A stretch of 64,000 nt of DNA from Actinomycetota bacterium. GTDB lineage: Bacteria > Actinomycetota > CADDZG01 > JAHWKV01 > JAOPZY01. Shown piece by piece: positions 22,368 to 30,707 of this stretch. The notes beneath the pieces are model-generated. The model saw nothing but the letters and a program-made list of their open reading frames with translations. It was not told where the DNA came from and made no database searches. Both the position numbers and the translations under genes were made by a program. How positions within the stretch are numbered: position 1 is the first letter of the stretch; the number at the start of each line of letters is the position of its first letter. Where the stretch lies: NCBI GenBank assembly GCA_035765775.1, contig DASTWV010000021.1:1-64000 (forward strand), read 5' to 3'.

Positions 22368-23450
22368 CTAGGGCCCGGCCTCCAGCCGGGCGAGGTGCTG
22401 CACGAGGGTCGCCCGGGCGGCCTCAGGCCGGAACGCCGCCAGCCGATCCCGGCCCCGGGCCACCAGCGACGCCCGCAGCGCCCGGTTCGTGAGGACCTCC
22501 AGCATCGCCTCGGCGGCCACGCCCGCCCCGTCGTCGGGGCCGATGAGCAGGCCGGCGCCGGCGAGCGTCTCGGGGATCGCCCCCGCCGCCCGGGCCAGGA
22601 CGGGCTTGCCGAACGACATCGCCTCCAGCAGGGGCACGCAGAAGCCCTCATGCCCGCTCAGGGTCACCACGGCATCGGCCCGCCGGTAGTAGGCGGCCAG
22701 CTCGGCGTCGCTCACCGGGCTCCGGATGATGCCGCAGCGGGTGAGGTTCATCTCCTCGATGAAGCACTGCAGGCACTCCTTGTAACGGGGCAGGCGGGCG
22801 GCTCCCACCAGGAACAGGTTCGATTCCGGCAGCAGGTAGGTGACGAGGATGTGGTAGGCCTGCAGCAGGACATGGGCCTGCTTGTGGGGCAGCAGTTGCC
22901 CCACGAACAGGAGCGTCGATCCCGGGACCTCGGCCTGCCAGCGCACGGTTTCCTCGTGCGGCGCCACTGCCAGGAGCCGATCGGGGTCGACGATCAGGGG
23001 GGCGACCCCGATCCCGGTGTAGCCCAGGCCGGCGAGGTCGGCGGCGTTGAACGCCGAGACGGCCAGGGCGAGGCGTACCCGGGGACGGAGGGCGGCGAGT
23101 TCCCGCCTGCCGTCCACCAACCGGTCGGCGAAGCCCGGGTCGTAGGGGGCGAAGGGTTCCGCGGGCGACATGTTGTGGTACACGATCGCCAGGGGCTCTG
23201 GGCGCTCGTGCAGGAATGCGGTGACCACCGGCTCCCCGATCGAGGCGTGGTAGAGCAGGGCGTCGGCCGGCCCGGCAGGCGGCGGGTAGCGGTCCAGGGG
23301 GAGGACGTCGCCGGCGAGCTGGGGGTCGATGTAGCGGGCGAAGATCCACGACGGCTGGCCCCGGGCCCGCACCAGGCGGGCGATCTCCAGAGCCTGCGTG
23401 GTAATGGCGTCGCCCGGAGCGGCGGCCACGATGACCTGGTCGATGCGCAT
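22368..23450 (-). CDS. GT4-family glycosyltransferase
   Basis: A 360-residue enzyme beginning at ATG 23450 with MRIDQVIVAAAPGDAITTQA. The acceptor domain contains ALLYHASIGEP and IVYHNMSPAEPF. The donor domain has TLLFVGQLLPHKQAHVLLQA and SGHEGFCVPLLEAMSFGKPV. This is the same subfamily as the enzymes at 18874 and 23936. The gene stands alone on the minus strand, divergent from the operon starting at 23526. A TAGGCT box 8 nt before the ATG suggests a nearly leaderless transcript. The extended in-frame region upstream of the ATG is antisense to 23526-23939 and is not part of the gene. Confidence 0.9.
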   Translation of the reverse strand: MRIDQVIVAAAPGDAITTQALEIARLVRARGQPSWIFARYIDPQLAGDVLPLDRYPPPAGPADALLYHASIGEPVVTAFLHERPEPLAIVYHNMSPAEPFAPYDPGFADRLVDGRRELAALRPRVRLALAVSAFNAADLAGLGYTGIGVAPLIVDPDRLLAVAPHEETVRWQAEVPGSTLLFVGQLLPHKQAHVLLQAYHILVTYLLPESNLFLVGAARLPRYKECLQCFIEEMNLTRCGIIRSPVSDAELAAYYRRADAVVTLSGHEGFCVPLLEAMSFGKPVLARAAGAIPETLAGAGLLIGPDDGAGVAAEAMLEVLTNRALRASLVARGRDRLAAFRPEAARATLVQHLARLEAGP

Positions 23451-23458
23451 GACGGCGA

Positions 23459-23464
23459 AGCCTA
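23459..23464 (-). promoter_or_regulatory. -10 box of short-leader GT transcript
   Basis: TAGGCT on the minus strand ends 8 nt before ATG 23450. No Shine-Dalgarno sequence fits in the interval. Confidence 0.35.
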
Positions 23465-23495
23465 GACGGCAAATCGCAACCCGGGCGGGCACGCA

Positions 23496-23501
23496 TAGAC
23501 T
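23496..23501 (+). promoter_or_regulatory. -10 box of the 23526 operon
   Basis: TAGACT lies 24 nt before ATG 23526, leaving room for the ribosome binding site GAGGAGGG at 23509-23516. No clear -35 was seen. Confidence 0.35.
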
Positions 23502-23525
23502 TTCCCCCGAGGAGGGCAGCGAGAG

Positions 23526-23939
23526 ATGGCGAGCCCCGAGGGCGGTGCAATTGATTATGAGGCGGTGGTGGAGCGCGCCCGGCGGGCGGCGGCGGCCAAA
23601 CGGGCGAGCGGGGAGGTGCCCGACGGCACCGGGGCGGCCCTGGACCGCCTCTTCGGCGAGGTGGCTCCCGGCGGCGCCCGGATGTCGGGCGACGGGCTGG
23701 AGGCGGTGGTCGAGATGCTCGGCCGGTACCACTTCGACCCGGCCATCCCGGTGCAGTCCCCGCCCGGCTGGCGGGGCCGGCTGACCGGGCTGGTGAAGCA
23801 GGCCCTGCAGCCCATCACCGCCTGGCAGCTCCGCCACCTCACCGACCAGCTCAACGCCTACCACCTGGCCGAGATCGAGCTGCTCCGGCGCCTGGTCGAC
23901 GAGCGGGAGGGCGCAGGGCCGGCCTCGCCGGAGTCCTGA
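23526..23939 (+). CDS. Small helical protein preceding a GT4 gene
   Basis: A 137-residue protein, ATG 23526 with GAGGAGGG nearby. Residues 85-130 (GWRGRLTGLVKQALQPITAW, then QLRHLTDQLNAYHLAEIELL) form a basic-aromatic amphipathic helix followed by a helical end. This corresponds to the layout in the proteins at 353 and 18395 and to N-terminal parts of some actinobacterial glycan methyltransferases. The N-terminal half is charged and helical (VVERARRAAAAKRASGE). There is no catalytic domain. The stop codon overlaps the CTG from which the next glycosyltransferase appears to start. A role as partner of that enzyme is inferred from the arrangement only. Confidence 0.75.
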   Translation: MASPEGGAIDYEAVVERARRAAAAKRASGEVPDGTGAALDRLFGEVAPGGARMSGDGLEAVVEMLGRYHFDPAIPVQSPPGWRGRLTGLVKQALQPITAWQLRHLTDQLNAYHLAEIELLRRLVDEREGAGPASPES

Positions 23940-25003
23940 GCACCTCGCCGCGGCGGGTCTTCCAGCTCGTCGCCTTCCTGGAGGCCGACGACGCCATCGG
24001 CGAGCACGCCCGCCAGCTGGCGCGGGCACTCGGCGATGGCCACGCCGGGTACCTCGTGGAGCGGGCGGCCCCGGTTTTCGCCGGCGAGGCCCGGCACTAC
24101 ACCGAGGCTGCCGTGCGTCCGGACGACGTCCTCGTCTATCACGCCGCCCACGCCTCGGCGCTGGGGGAGTGGCTGGCCGGGGTGGAGGCGGTCAAGGTCA
24201 TCGACTACCACGGCATCACGCCGCCCGAGTTCCTGCGGGCCTGGCAGCCGGGCCTGGCGGTGGCGCTGGCGCGGGGGCGGGCCGAGCTGGCGGCACTCGG
24301 GCCCGGTACCGCCCTGGGGGTCGCCCACTCCGAGTTCACCCGGCGGGAGCTGGTGGCGATGGGGTTCCGGGACACCGCCGCCCTGCCGATCCTCATGGAT
24401 GCCCACCGGCTCGCCGCTGCCCCGGACCCGGTCCTGCTCGACACCCTGGCCGCCGGGAACCGGGGCCACGACTGGCTCTTCGTCTCCCGCCTGGCGCCCA
24501 ACAAGCGGGTGGAGGACCTCATCAAGGCGTTCTGTGTCTACCGCCGGGCCTGGTGCCCGGCTGCCCGCCTGTTCGTGGTCGGGCGTCCGGACATCCCGCG
24601 CTACGCCCGGGCGCTCGAGCTGTTCGTCGAGCGGCTCGGGATCGAGGAGGTACACCTGATGGGGTCGGTGCCCGTCGACGACCTGGCGGCGTACTACGCC
24701 ACCGCCGACGTGTTCGTCTGCCTGAGCGAGCACGAGGGCTTCGGCGTGCCATGCCTGGAGGCGATGTCGTGCGGCGTGCCGGTCGTGGCGTTCGCCGCCG
24801 GCGGGCTCCCGGAAACGGTGGGCGACGGGGCGGTCGTGATCGCCGACAAGGCCCCCGAGCAGGTGGCCGCGGTGGTGGGCGAGGTTCTGGGCGACCCCGA
24901 CCTGCGCGCCCGGCTGGCGGCTGCCGGCCGGGGCCGGCTCGCCGTGTTCGCCCCGGACATCGTGGGCAGGGCCTGGGTCGAGCTCCTGGGGGGCCTCGGG
25001 TGA
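23936..25003 (+). CDS. GT4-family glycosyltransferase, apparent CTG start
   Basis: About 355 residues. The conserved start of this subfamily (VFQLVAFLEADDAIGEHARQ, compare AVHQFLPTFADRDAIGGHVL at 18874) lies before the first standard start codon, GTG 24056. Between 23936 and 24056 there is no ATG, GTG or TTG. CTG 23936-23938 overlaps the previous TGA as CTGA and gives a natural N-terminus of seven residues before the first strand. The donor domain is intact: WLFVSRLAPNKRVEDLIKAF and SEHEGFGVPCLEAMSCGVPV. The 3' end overlaps the next gene as GTGA. If only GTG 24056 is used, the enzyme would lack its first strand. Confidence 0.88.
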   Translation: MSTSPRRVFQLVAFLEADDAIGEHARQLARALGDGHAGYLVERAAPVFAGEARHYTEAAVRPDDVLVYHAAHASALGEWLAGVEAVKVIDYHGITPPEFLRAWQPGLAVALARGRAELAALGPGTALGVAHSEFTRRELVAMGFRDTAALPILMDAHRLAAAPDPVLLDTLAAGNRGHDWLFVSRLAPNKRVEDLIKAFCVYRRAWCPAARLFVVGRPDIPRYARALELFVERLGIEEVHLMGSVPVDDLAAYYATADVFVCLSEHEGFGVPCLEAMSCGVPVVAFAAGGLPETVGDGAVVIADKAPEQVAAVVGEVLGDPDLRARLAAAGRGRLAVFAPDIVGRAWVELLGGLG

Positions 25004-26172
25004 AGGTGACCTATGTGGTGCAACGCTACGGCCCGCAGATCGTGGGCGGAGCGGAGGCCGCCTGCCGCCAGTTCGCCACACGGCTCGCCGCCCGCGGCCA
25101 TGAGGTCACCGTGCTCACGTCGTGTGCGACCGATGCCGTCACGTGGGCCAATGCCCTGCCCCCTGGGGAGTCGATGGACGAAGGGGTACGCGTCGTACGC
25201 TACGCGACCACCCGGCCCCGGGATCCGGGCTTCGAGCGCCTGTCCCACCGGCTGTTCTCCCAGGCCCAGCCCGACCCCGACCTCGAGGACCGCTGGATCG
25301 AGGCCCAGGGGCCGCTGGTGCCCGACCTCATCGCGGCCATGGCCAGGATGGACCCCGACCTGTGGGTCTTCTACACCTACCTGTACTACCCGACCCTGGT
25401 GGGGCTGCCGAAGGTCGCCCGCCGGGCCGTCCTGCATCCCGCCCTGCACGACGAGCCCCCCGCCCGGCTCGCCCGGGTGCGGGAGGTCCTGCGGTGCGCC
25501 GCAGGGATCTACCTGCACTCGCCCGAGGAGTGGGAGCTGGTGGTGGCCCGGGCGGGGTGGCCCCCGGCCCAGCTCGGCCTGGTGGGGCTGGGGGTCGAAG
25601 AGGGCTCCGGGGATGTCGCCGCCTTCCGGGCCCGGGCGGGCATCGGCGATGCCCCCTACCTGCTCTACCTCGGCCGGGTGGAGGACGGCAAGGGAACGGG
25701 CGATCTCGGCCGGATGTTCTCCGCCTACGCCCGGTCGCATCCCGGCCCGCTCAAGCTCGTCGTGGCCGGGCCGGTGGTGCAGGCCCCGCCGCCCGACGAG
25801 GCCATCGTGGTCACCGGCACGCTCACCGACAACGAGCGCTGGGGGGCCATGGAAGGGGCCCGCGCATTCGTCCACCCTTCGCCGCTGGAGAGCTTCGCCA
25901 TCGTGCTCTTCGAGGCCTGGACCAAGGCCCTCCCGGTGCTGGTGAACGGCGCCTGCCCCGTGACCGCCGGGCACGCCGCCCGGGCCCGGGGGGGCCTCGC
26001 CTACCGGGACTTCGCCGAGTTCAGCGCGGCCCTGGAGTTGCTCCTGGGCGATCCCGGCGTCGCCCGGGGTCTGGGGGCCAACGGGAAGGCCTACGCCGCC
26101 TCCTTTGCCTGGGACGCGGTGATGGACCGCTACACGGCGTTCCTCGAACGGGTCCGGGCGAGCGGTTCATGA
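25000..26172 (+). CDS. GT4-family glycosyltransferase
   Basis: A 390-residue enzyme, GTG 25000. It begins VKVTYVVQRYGPQIVGGAEA, closely like the enzyme at 1307, with FATRLAARGHEVTVLTS and FYTYLYYPTLVGLPK also shared. The donor domain has YLLYLGRVEDGKGTGDLGRM and PSPLESFAIVLFEAWTKALP. Duplication between the two operons is likely, and they may use the same type of acceptor. It is the last gene of the 23526 operon; its end overlaps the convergent neighbour by 6 bp (TCATGA), so no separate terminator fits between them. Confidence 0.92.
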   Translation: MKVTYVVQRYGPQIVGGAEAACRQFATRLAARGHEVTVLTSCATDAVTWANALPPGESMDEGVRVVRYATTRPRDPGFERLSHRLFSQAQPDPDLEDRWIEAQGPLVPDLIAAMARMDPDLWVFYTYLYYPTLVGLPKVARRAVLHPALHDEPPARLARVREVLRCAAGIYLHSPEEWELVVARAGWPPAQLGLVGLGVEEGSGDVAAFRARAGIGDAPYLLYLGRVEDGKGTGDLGRMFSAYARSHPGPLKLVVAGPVVQAPPPDEAIVVTGTLTDNERWGAMEGARAFVHPSPLESFAIVLFEAWTKALPVLVNGACPVTAGHAARARGGLAYRDFAEFSAALELLLGDPGVARGLGANGKAYAASFAWDAVMDRYTAFLERVRASGS

Positions 26173-27924
26173 GGGCAGGCCGGTCTTCCGGGCCGCCACC
26201 ACCGCCCGGGTCGGCCGGGCGGCGTCCTCGGCGTGGGGGATGGGCGCCATGCCGGCGCCTTCCAGCAGTTCCGCCAGCTCGGACTCGGTGAAGTCGGCGG
26301 TGGTCAGCATCAGCAGGCCCCCGGGCTCCAGGACGCGGTTGATCTCGCCCAGCATGCGGCCGGCGGCCGCTCCCTCGGGGGGCAGGCGGTCCCAGCAGGC
26401 CACCACGTCGAACGCCGCGCACGCGTAGGGGAGCGGGCCGCCGTTGCCGGGCGGTGCCCACTGGCCGGCCACGTTGTAGCCCCACACGCACTCCAGGACC
26501 CCGAGCAGCGACGGCGCCGCCCCGAGGCTGAGCAACCGGGCCCGCGGGCCACCCGCCGGGAGCCGGGCCAGTGCCGGGAGGTGGGCCTCCAGGGCCTCGA
26601 CGTCGGTGCGCCGGGGGCCGGGGAGCGTCGCCTCGGACCAGGCGTTGGCCAGGAGGGACCCCGTGGTCAACCGGGACTGGCTGGCGGCCAGGAAGTCGGC
26701 CACCGCGGCCCGCCGCTCGGCCAGCATGCGGGCGGGCGGCACCCGGGGGCCGAGGGCGAGCGCCTGGGCGGCGGCCACGATCCCGCCGGCGTAGCGGCCG
26801 CTCCCCAGCGCCTCGGCGGCATAGCTGCGGGCGGACTCGCCCAGCCGGGCCCGGGCGCCCGGGTCGCGGGCGAGGCCCTCCAGGGCGTCCGCCAGTGCCC
26901 CCGCCTCGTTGCCGGTGGCCGGGACCCGCAGCACGGCGCTCTCCGGCAGCTCCGCCCAGCTCCCGGTCTCCTGTACCACCACGGGGCGGCCGGCGGCCAG
27001 GGCGGCGCCCAGGGTGGCCGAGGTCTCGCCGACGTGGGGGAACCGCAGGCTGACCACGATGTCCACCGTGCTGATCAGGGCGTCCATCTCCTCCCGGGCC
27101 AGGTAGCCGGTGACGGTGACCGCGTCCTCCAGGCCCCGGGCGGCGATGGCCTGGAGCAGCTCGCCCTCGGTGTCATCCTCGCCGGCGAACAGCAGGTGGC
27201 AGCCCCCCACCCGCGCCTGCAGATCGGCGAAGGCATCCAGGAGCAGGAAGGGCCGCTTCGGGCGGGTGACGAAGCCGAAGTGGGCCACCAGCAGGGTGCC
27301 GGCCGGCAGCCCGAGGGCCGCCCGGGGGGCGGCGGGGACGGGCGCCGGGGCGGAGAGGGGCACCACCCAGGTGGGCATCGCCGGCGCCCGCAGGGCGATC
27401 AGGTCGGCGGCGTACCGGTTGTGGACCACGACGCCCAGGTGGCGATCCAGGAGGTCACCGAGGGCGTCGAGAAGGAACAGCTCCACCCCCGGCGGCTGGC
27501 CGCCCAGCCGCAGCCGGGCCAGCCGGTCGCCCGCCGGGCCGTGGGTGCGGGCGAGAAGGTGGCGGTACGTGTCCACGTCGTCCGAGGCCAGCAACCGGGT
27601 GGCCAGCATGTGATGCAGCGACCCGTCATGGATCTCGAGGAGTCCCGGCGGCCCTTCCATCGCGGCGTCGTAGATCGCCACTTGATGGAGGTTGTTGGCG
27701 ATGTGGTAGACGAGCAGGTCCACCGACGGGTCGCCCCGCTCGGACAGCGGACGCATGGCGAAACGCTCGGCCAGGGCCGGTTCCACCGCCTCCGGGTCGC
27801 TGACGAAGCAGGTGATGCGCGCCGCCGCGGCGAGGGCGGGCAGTGCCCCGGCGACGAACTCGGCGGGGCCGGTGGGCGCCGGGGGCAGGGTGGTCGCCAG
27901 GCCGACGTGGAAGCCGGCGGTCAC
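26167..27924 (-). CDS. Glycosyltransferase-methyltransferase fusion
   Basis: A 585-residue protein starting at GTG 27924 (GTGA overlap with the upstream gene). Residues ~1-400 are a GT4-type enzyme: FHVGLATTLPPAPTGPAEFV, YHIANNLHQ, LLVAHFGFVTRPKRPFLLLD, VDIVVSLRFPHVGETSATLG. Residues ~440-585 resemble the second half of a class I methyltransferase (ARLLSLGAAPSLLGVLECVW, FDVVACWDRLPPEG, LEPGGLLMLTTADF), with a poor SAM motif I. The methyltransferase half may be inactive. Such fusions could couple chain extension with capping. Confidence 0.83.
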   Translation of the reverse strand: MTAGFHVGLATTLPPAPTGPAEFVAGALPALAAAARITCFVSDPEAVEPALAERFAMRPLSERGDPSVDLLVYHIANNLHQVAIYDAAMEGPPGLLEIHDGSLHHMLATRLLASDDVDTYRHLLARTHGPAGDRLARLRLGGQPPGVELFLLDALGDLLDRHLGVVVHNRYAADLIALRAPAMPTWVVPLSAPAPVPAAPRAALGLPAGTLLVAHFGFVTRPKRPFLLLDAFADLQARVGGCHLLFAGEDDTEGELLQAIAARGLEDAVTVTGYLAREEMDALISTVDIVVSLRFPHVGETSATLGAALAAGRPVVVQETGSWAELPESAVLRVPATGNEAGALADALEGLARDPGARARLGESARSYAAEALGSGRYAGGIVAAAQALALGPRVPPARMLAERRAAVADFLAASQSRLTTGSLLANAWSEATLPGPRRTDVEALEAHLPALARLPAGGPRARLLSLGAAPSLLGVLECVWGYNVAGQWAPPGNGGPLPYACAAFDVVACWDRLPPEGAAAGRMLGEINRVLEPGGLLMLTTADFTESELAELLEGAGMAPIPHAEDAARPTRAVVAARKTGLPS

Positions 27925-28706
27925 GCGAGCCGCACCACCACGCCGGGTTCCCGGGGCGCGTGCAGGGTGTCGTTGAGCTGGGCCACGAGGCCGTTGATGG
28001 CGGTGGCGATCCGGAGGATCGCGGGGTCGCTCAGCTCGGTCGTCACGCCGGCCAGGGGGGGCTGTTCGGGGCTCGGCGTAAGCCATTCGACGATCTCCAG
28101 ACCCGCACCGGAGATGCCGGATGCCAGTGACTCCCGGGAGGCAGCGCCGGCGTAGTGGATCACCGCGGTCGCGCCCGGCGCCAACTGGGAGGCCACCCCG
28201 GCGAGCAGCGGCTCCAGGTCGCCCTGGCCGTTGAGCGAGACGACCATCTGCCCGCCCGCCCGGAGTGCACCCACCTCGCCCGCCAGGCGGTGGACCTCGG
28301 CCATCTGCCGGGCCAGGCGCTCCAGCTCGGGGGCTTGGGCGCTGCCCTGCGCCTCCAGTTCCGCCACCCGGGCGGCGAGCCGCTGCAGCTCCGTGGCCTG
28401 GCGGGCGCCGACGCCCTCGGTGCGCCGCCAGAGCTCTTCCAGGACGATGTCGACCCGCATGATGACCCGCTCCTCCAACGCCCGGACCTCGTCCCGCAGG
28501 CGACCGGCCTCGGCGGCGAGAGCACCGTAGAGGGCGCCGACGGCCAGCTCCCGGAAATGCCGTTCCTCGTAGACCAGCACCGCCCGGGACAGGAGGCGGC
28601 GAGCGGGGAGGAGGGCGTCGCGCACCCGCTGCGACAGCAGGGAGGTCATGGTCCCGCCCGGTAGGCGGGCAGGCACGCGGGCCGATGCCGGCTCGGGCTC
28701 AGTCAC
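27921..28706 (-). CDS. Coiled-coil protein with degenerate methyltransferase-like end
   Basis: A 261-residue protein (GTG 28706; an ATG at 28649 is possible and would skip 19 poorly structured residues). Residues ~25-60 are a basic amphipathic region (SQRVRDALLPARRLLSRAVL, then VYEERHFREL), and residues ~65-140 are a coiled coil rich in Arg/Glu/Ala. The last 110 residues look like a methyltransferase remnant (LRAGGQMVVSLNG, ATAVIHYAG, ISGAGLEIVEW) without a SAM motif. The domain order is that of the protein at 353. Its end overlaps the glycosyltransferase-methyltransferase fusion, so the two are co-translated. Confidence 0.72.
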   Translation of the reverse strand: MTEPEPASARVPARLPGGTMTSLLSQRVRDALLPARRLLSRAVLVYEERHFRELAVGALYGALAAEAGRLRDEVRALEERVIMRVDIVLEELWRRTEGVGARQATELQRLAARVAELEAQGSAQAPELERLARQMAEVHRLAGEVGALRAGGQMVVSLNGQGDLEPLLAGVASQLAPGATAVIHYAGAASRESLASGISGAGLEIVEWLTPSPEQPPLAGVTTELSDPAILRIATAINGLVAQLNDTLHAPREPGVVVRLA

Positions 28707-28724
28707 GAAGTTCGGTCACGCGGG

Positions 28725-28745
28725 TCAGTCACTGGGGGTCCTCAC
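28725..28745 (-). other. Six-codon leader reading frame with strong ribosome site
   Basis: On the minus strand AGGAGG, an 8-nt spacer and GTG AGG ACC CCC AGT GAC TGA form a complete small frame (MRTPSD). It ends 18 nt before GTG 28706. It is the only good Shine-Dalgarno sequence in this gap. It may be an upstream regulatory frame or a fortuitous match. Confidence 0.3.
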
Positions 28746-28778
28746 CGCTTGCGCCTCCTGGCTGCCGGCGACCGGGCG

Positions 28779-28784
28779 ATTCTA
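28779..28784 (-). promoter_or_regulatory. Possible -10 box TAGAAT
   Basis: TAGAAT on the minus strand lies in the 102-bp gap between the two minus-strand glycan genes, about 30 nt upstream of the leader frame. No -35 match was seen. Confidence 0.3.
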
Positions 28785-28808
28785 CCGGGACACCGGGCCG
28801 GCCCCCGG

Positions 28809-30707
28809 CTACCGGGGAGGGCCGGGCAGCACCGCTTCTGGCCGCCCGAAGCCGCCGGGGGCGAGGGCGGCCCACAGCGCCATGCGCTCCCCACCCCGGT
28901 CGAGCGGGTGGGCCCGGGCGAGGAGCTGGCGGTGGGTCTCGTCCCAGAGGCCCGGGTCCTCCAGCAGGTCTTCGAGGAGCCGGGCGGCGCCGGGGGCATC
29001 AGTGGCGACCAGCCGGGACTCCAGCCCCCCAAGGTCGAGACCGGCAGCCCCACCCGCCCACGTCACCACCGGGATGCCGCTCGCCAGGGCGGCCGCCGCG
29101 CCGCCCCCGGTGAGGGGTGGAGGGAGCAGCCAGACCCGCCCCTGCTCTCCCGGCGGGAGCCAGGGGGCCAGCCGGGCGGCGTCGCCCCCGGGCGGCGTCC
29201 GCGCGGTTGCCCGCAGGGGGCCCGGCAGTGCGTCGAGGATGGTCCGGACCGGACCGGACAGCGCCCGGGCGCCGGGGTCGAGCCCGCCGAAGCGGGGGCC
29301 CGGGGGGAGCGCCCCGGCGACGAGCACGCCGGTTCCGGCGGTCACCCGGGGCGCCGGATCGGGGACGAGGAAGGCCGGCGCGGCGGTGGCCCGGGCGGCA
29401 TCAGCCAAGCCTGCCTCGGTGGCGCACAGCACGATGTCGGCGGTGGACATCGCCCACCGCTCCAGGGATGCGAGGCGTTCGGCCAGACGGGCGGTGGGCC
29501 CGCTCGCCAGGGAGGGCCACCAGCTGGTGAGCGCTGCCGCCCACGTCGGGGAGACGCCGGTGGTGTCGTACACCCGGGTGGCCTGGGGCTGGCTGGCGGC
29601 GATCAGCGGGTCGAAGCGCTCGAAGGCGGCCGGGCCGGAGACCAGGGCCATCGAGTAGTGGTAGCGGCGCCCTTCGAACCAGGTGTCCCAATCGGTTTCG
29701 GCGGCGACCTCGACCCCGGCGCGCAGCAGCGCCCCGACCTGGGCTGAGCCGGCGTGGCCGGACCCGACCAGGAAGGTGACCCGGCAGCCCGGCCAAGCCT
29801 GGACGATGGCCCGAGCCAGCTCCCGCGTACGGCCTGAGGGCGGGGACGGCCAGCCCCAGGCGGAGTCGGAGACCACGACGATGCGGTCGGTCGCCTCGGC
29901 GTCGCGTGCCTGCAGGACGTCGTAGGGCTCGAAGGGGGGTTCGGCGAAGGAGGGCCGGCCGGCGAGGCGTTCCTGCCACCGGGCCAGGAGGATGGGCTGG
30001 TTGGCGAAGACCCGGCGCTCTGCCTCGATGCGGCTGCTGGACCCCCACCGCACGTGGCGGACGCTCGAGCGGGGTTCGTAGACGGTGCGCAGGCCCCGCT
30101 CGTGGAGCGCGAAGCACAGGTCGACGTCCTCGCAGTACCCCATGGGGTAGGCGGGATCGAAGCCGCCCACCTCGTTGAAGACCGACCGGCGCATCACCAG
30201 GCACGCCGCCGAGCCGTAGTCCACGTAGCGCCGGAACCGGTAGGGCAGTGCTTCGGGGTCGTCGCCGTCACCCACCGCCCGGGTGGACCCGTCCCGGCCC
30301 ACCACGCCGCCCGCTTCCTGCAGGTGCCCGTCCAGATGGAGCAACCGGGGGACCGCGGCGCCGGCGGAGGGGTCCAGCTCCAGCGCCTCGATGAGCGGCG
30401 GGAGCCAGCCCGGTCCCACGAATGCGTCGCTGTTCAGGATGCAGACGTAGGGGGCTCGGGCGTGCAGGACCCCCTGGTTGGCGCCCGGCCCGAAGCCGAC
30501 GTTGGCCTGGTTGAACAGCACCGTCACCGCAGGCGACTCCTGGGAGACCTCCCGCAGCAGGGACACGGTCTCGTCGTCCGAGGCGTTGTCCACGATGATG
30601 AGCTCGTAGGGCGCCTCGGTGTTCGCCGCCAGGGCCTCGATGGCGGGCCGGATCCACTGCTTGCCGCCGTAGGTGACCATGACGACGGAGACCAGTGGGG
30701 AGCTCAT
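28809..30707 (-). CDS. GT2 glycosyltransferase with GT4-like C-terminal region
   Basis: A 632-residue protein. Residues 1-~250 are a GT-A enzyme of GT2 rhamnosyltransferase type: PLVSVVMVTYGGKQWIRPAI, ELIIVDNASDDET, LNSDAFVG (the DXD position reads NSDA), YVDYGSAACLVMRR and PMGYCEDVDLCFALHERGL. Residues ~300-632 are a weaker GT-B-like region (IVVVSDSAWGWPSPPSGRTR, ADIVLCATEAGLADAA, GGGAAAALASGIPVVTWAGG). Two sugars could be added by one chain, but the second half has weak active-site motifs. The ATG at 30707 overlaps the upstream stop as ATGA. Confidence 0.85.
   Translation of the reverse strand: MSSPLVSVVMVTYGGKQWIRPAIEALAANTEAPYELIIVDNASDDETVSLLREVSQESPAVTVLFNQANVGFGPGANQGVLHARAPYVCILNSDAFVGPGWLPPLIEALELDPSAGAAVPRLLHLDGHLQEAGGVVGRDGSTRAVGDGDDPEALPYRFRRYVDYGSAACLVMRRSVFNEVGGFDPAYPMGYCEDVDLCFALHERGLRTVYEPRSSVRHVRWGSSSRIEAERRVFANQPILLARWQERLAGRPSFAEPPFEPYDVLQARDAEATDRIVVVSDSAWGWPSPPSGRTRELARAIVQAWPGCRVTFLVGSGHAGSAQVGALLRAGVEVAAETDWDTWFEGRRYHYSMALVSGPAAFERFDPLIAASQPQATRVYDTTGVSPTWAAALTSWWPSLASGPTARLAERLASLERWAMSTADIVLCATEAGLADAARATAAPAFLVPDPAPRVTAGTGVLVAGALPPGPRFGGLDPGARALSGPVRTILDALPGPLRATARTPPGGDAARLAPWLPPGEQGRVWLLPPPLTGGGAAAALASGIPVVTWAGGAAGLDLGGLESRLVATDAPGAARLLEDLLEDPGLWDETHRQLLARAHPLDRGGERMALWAALAPGGFGRPEAVLPGPPR

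Noticed and set aside
22239-23465. 408-codon plus-strand frame with a fair ribosome binding site and a short hydrophobic N-terminal part
   Set aside because: From residue 43 it is antisense to a well-supported GT4 gene and there is no stop in between. The first 43 residues alone are not enough to call a gene.
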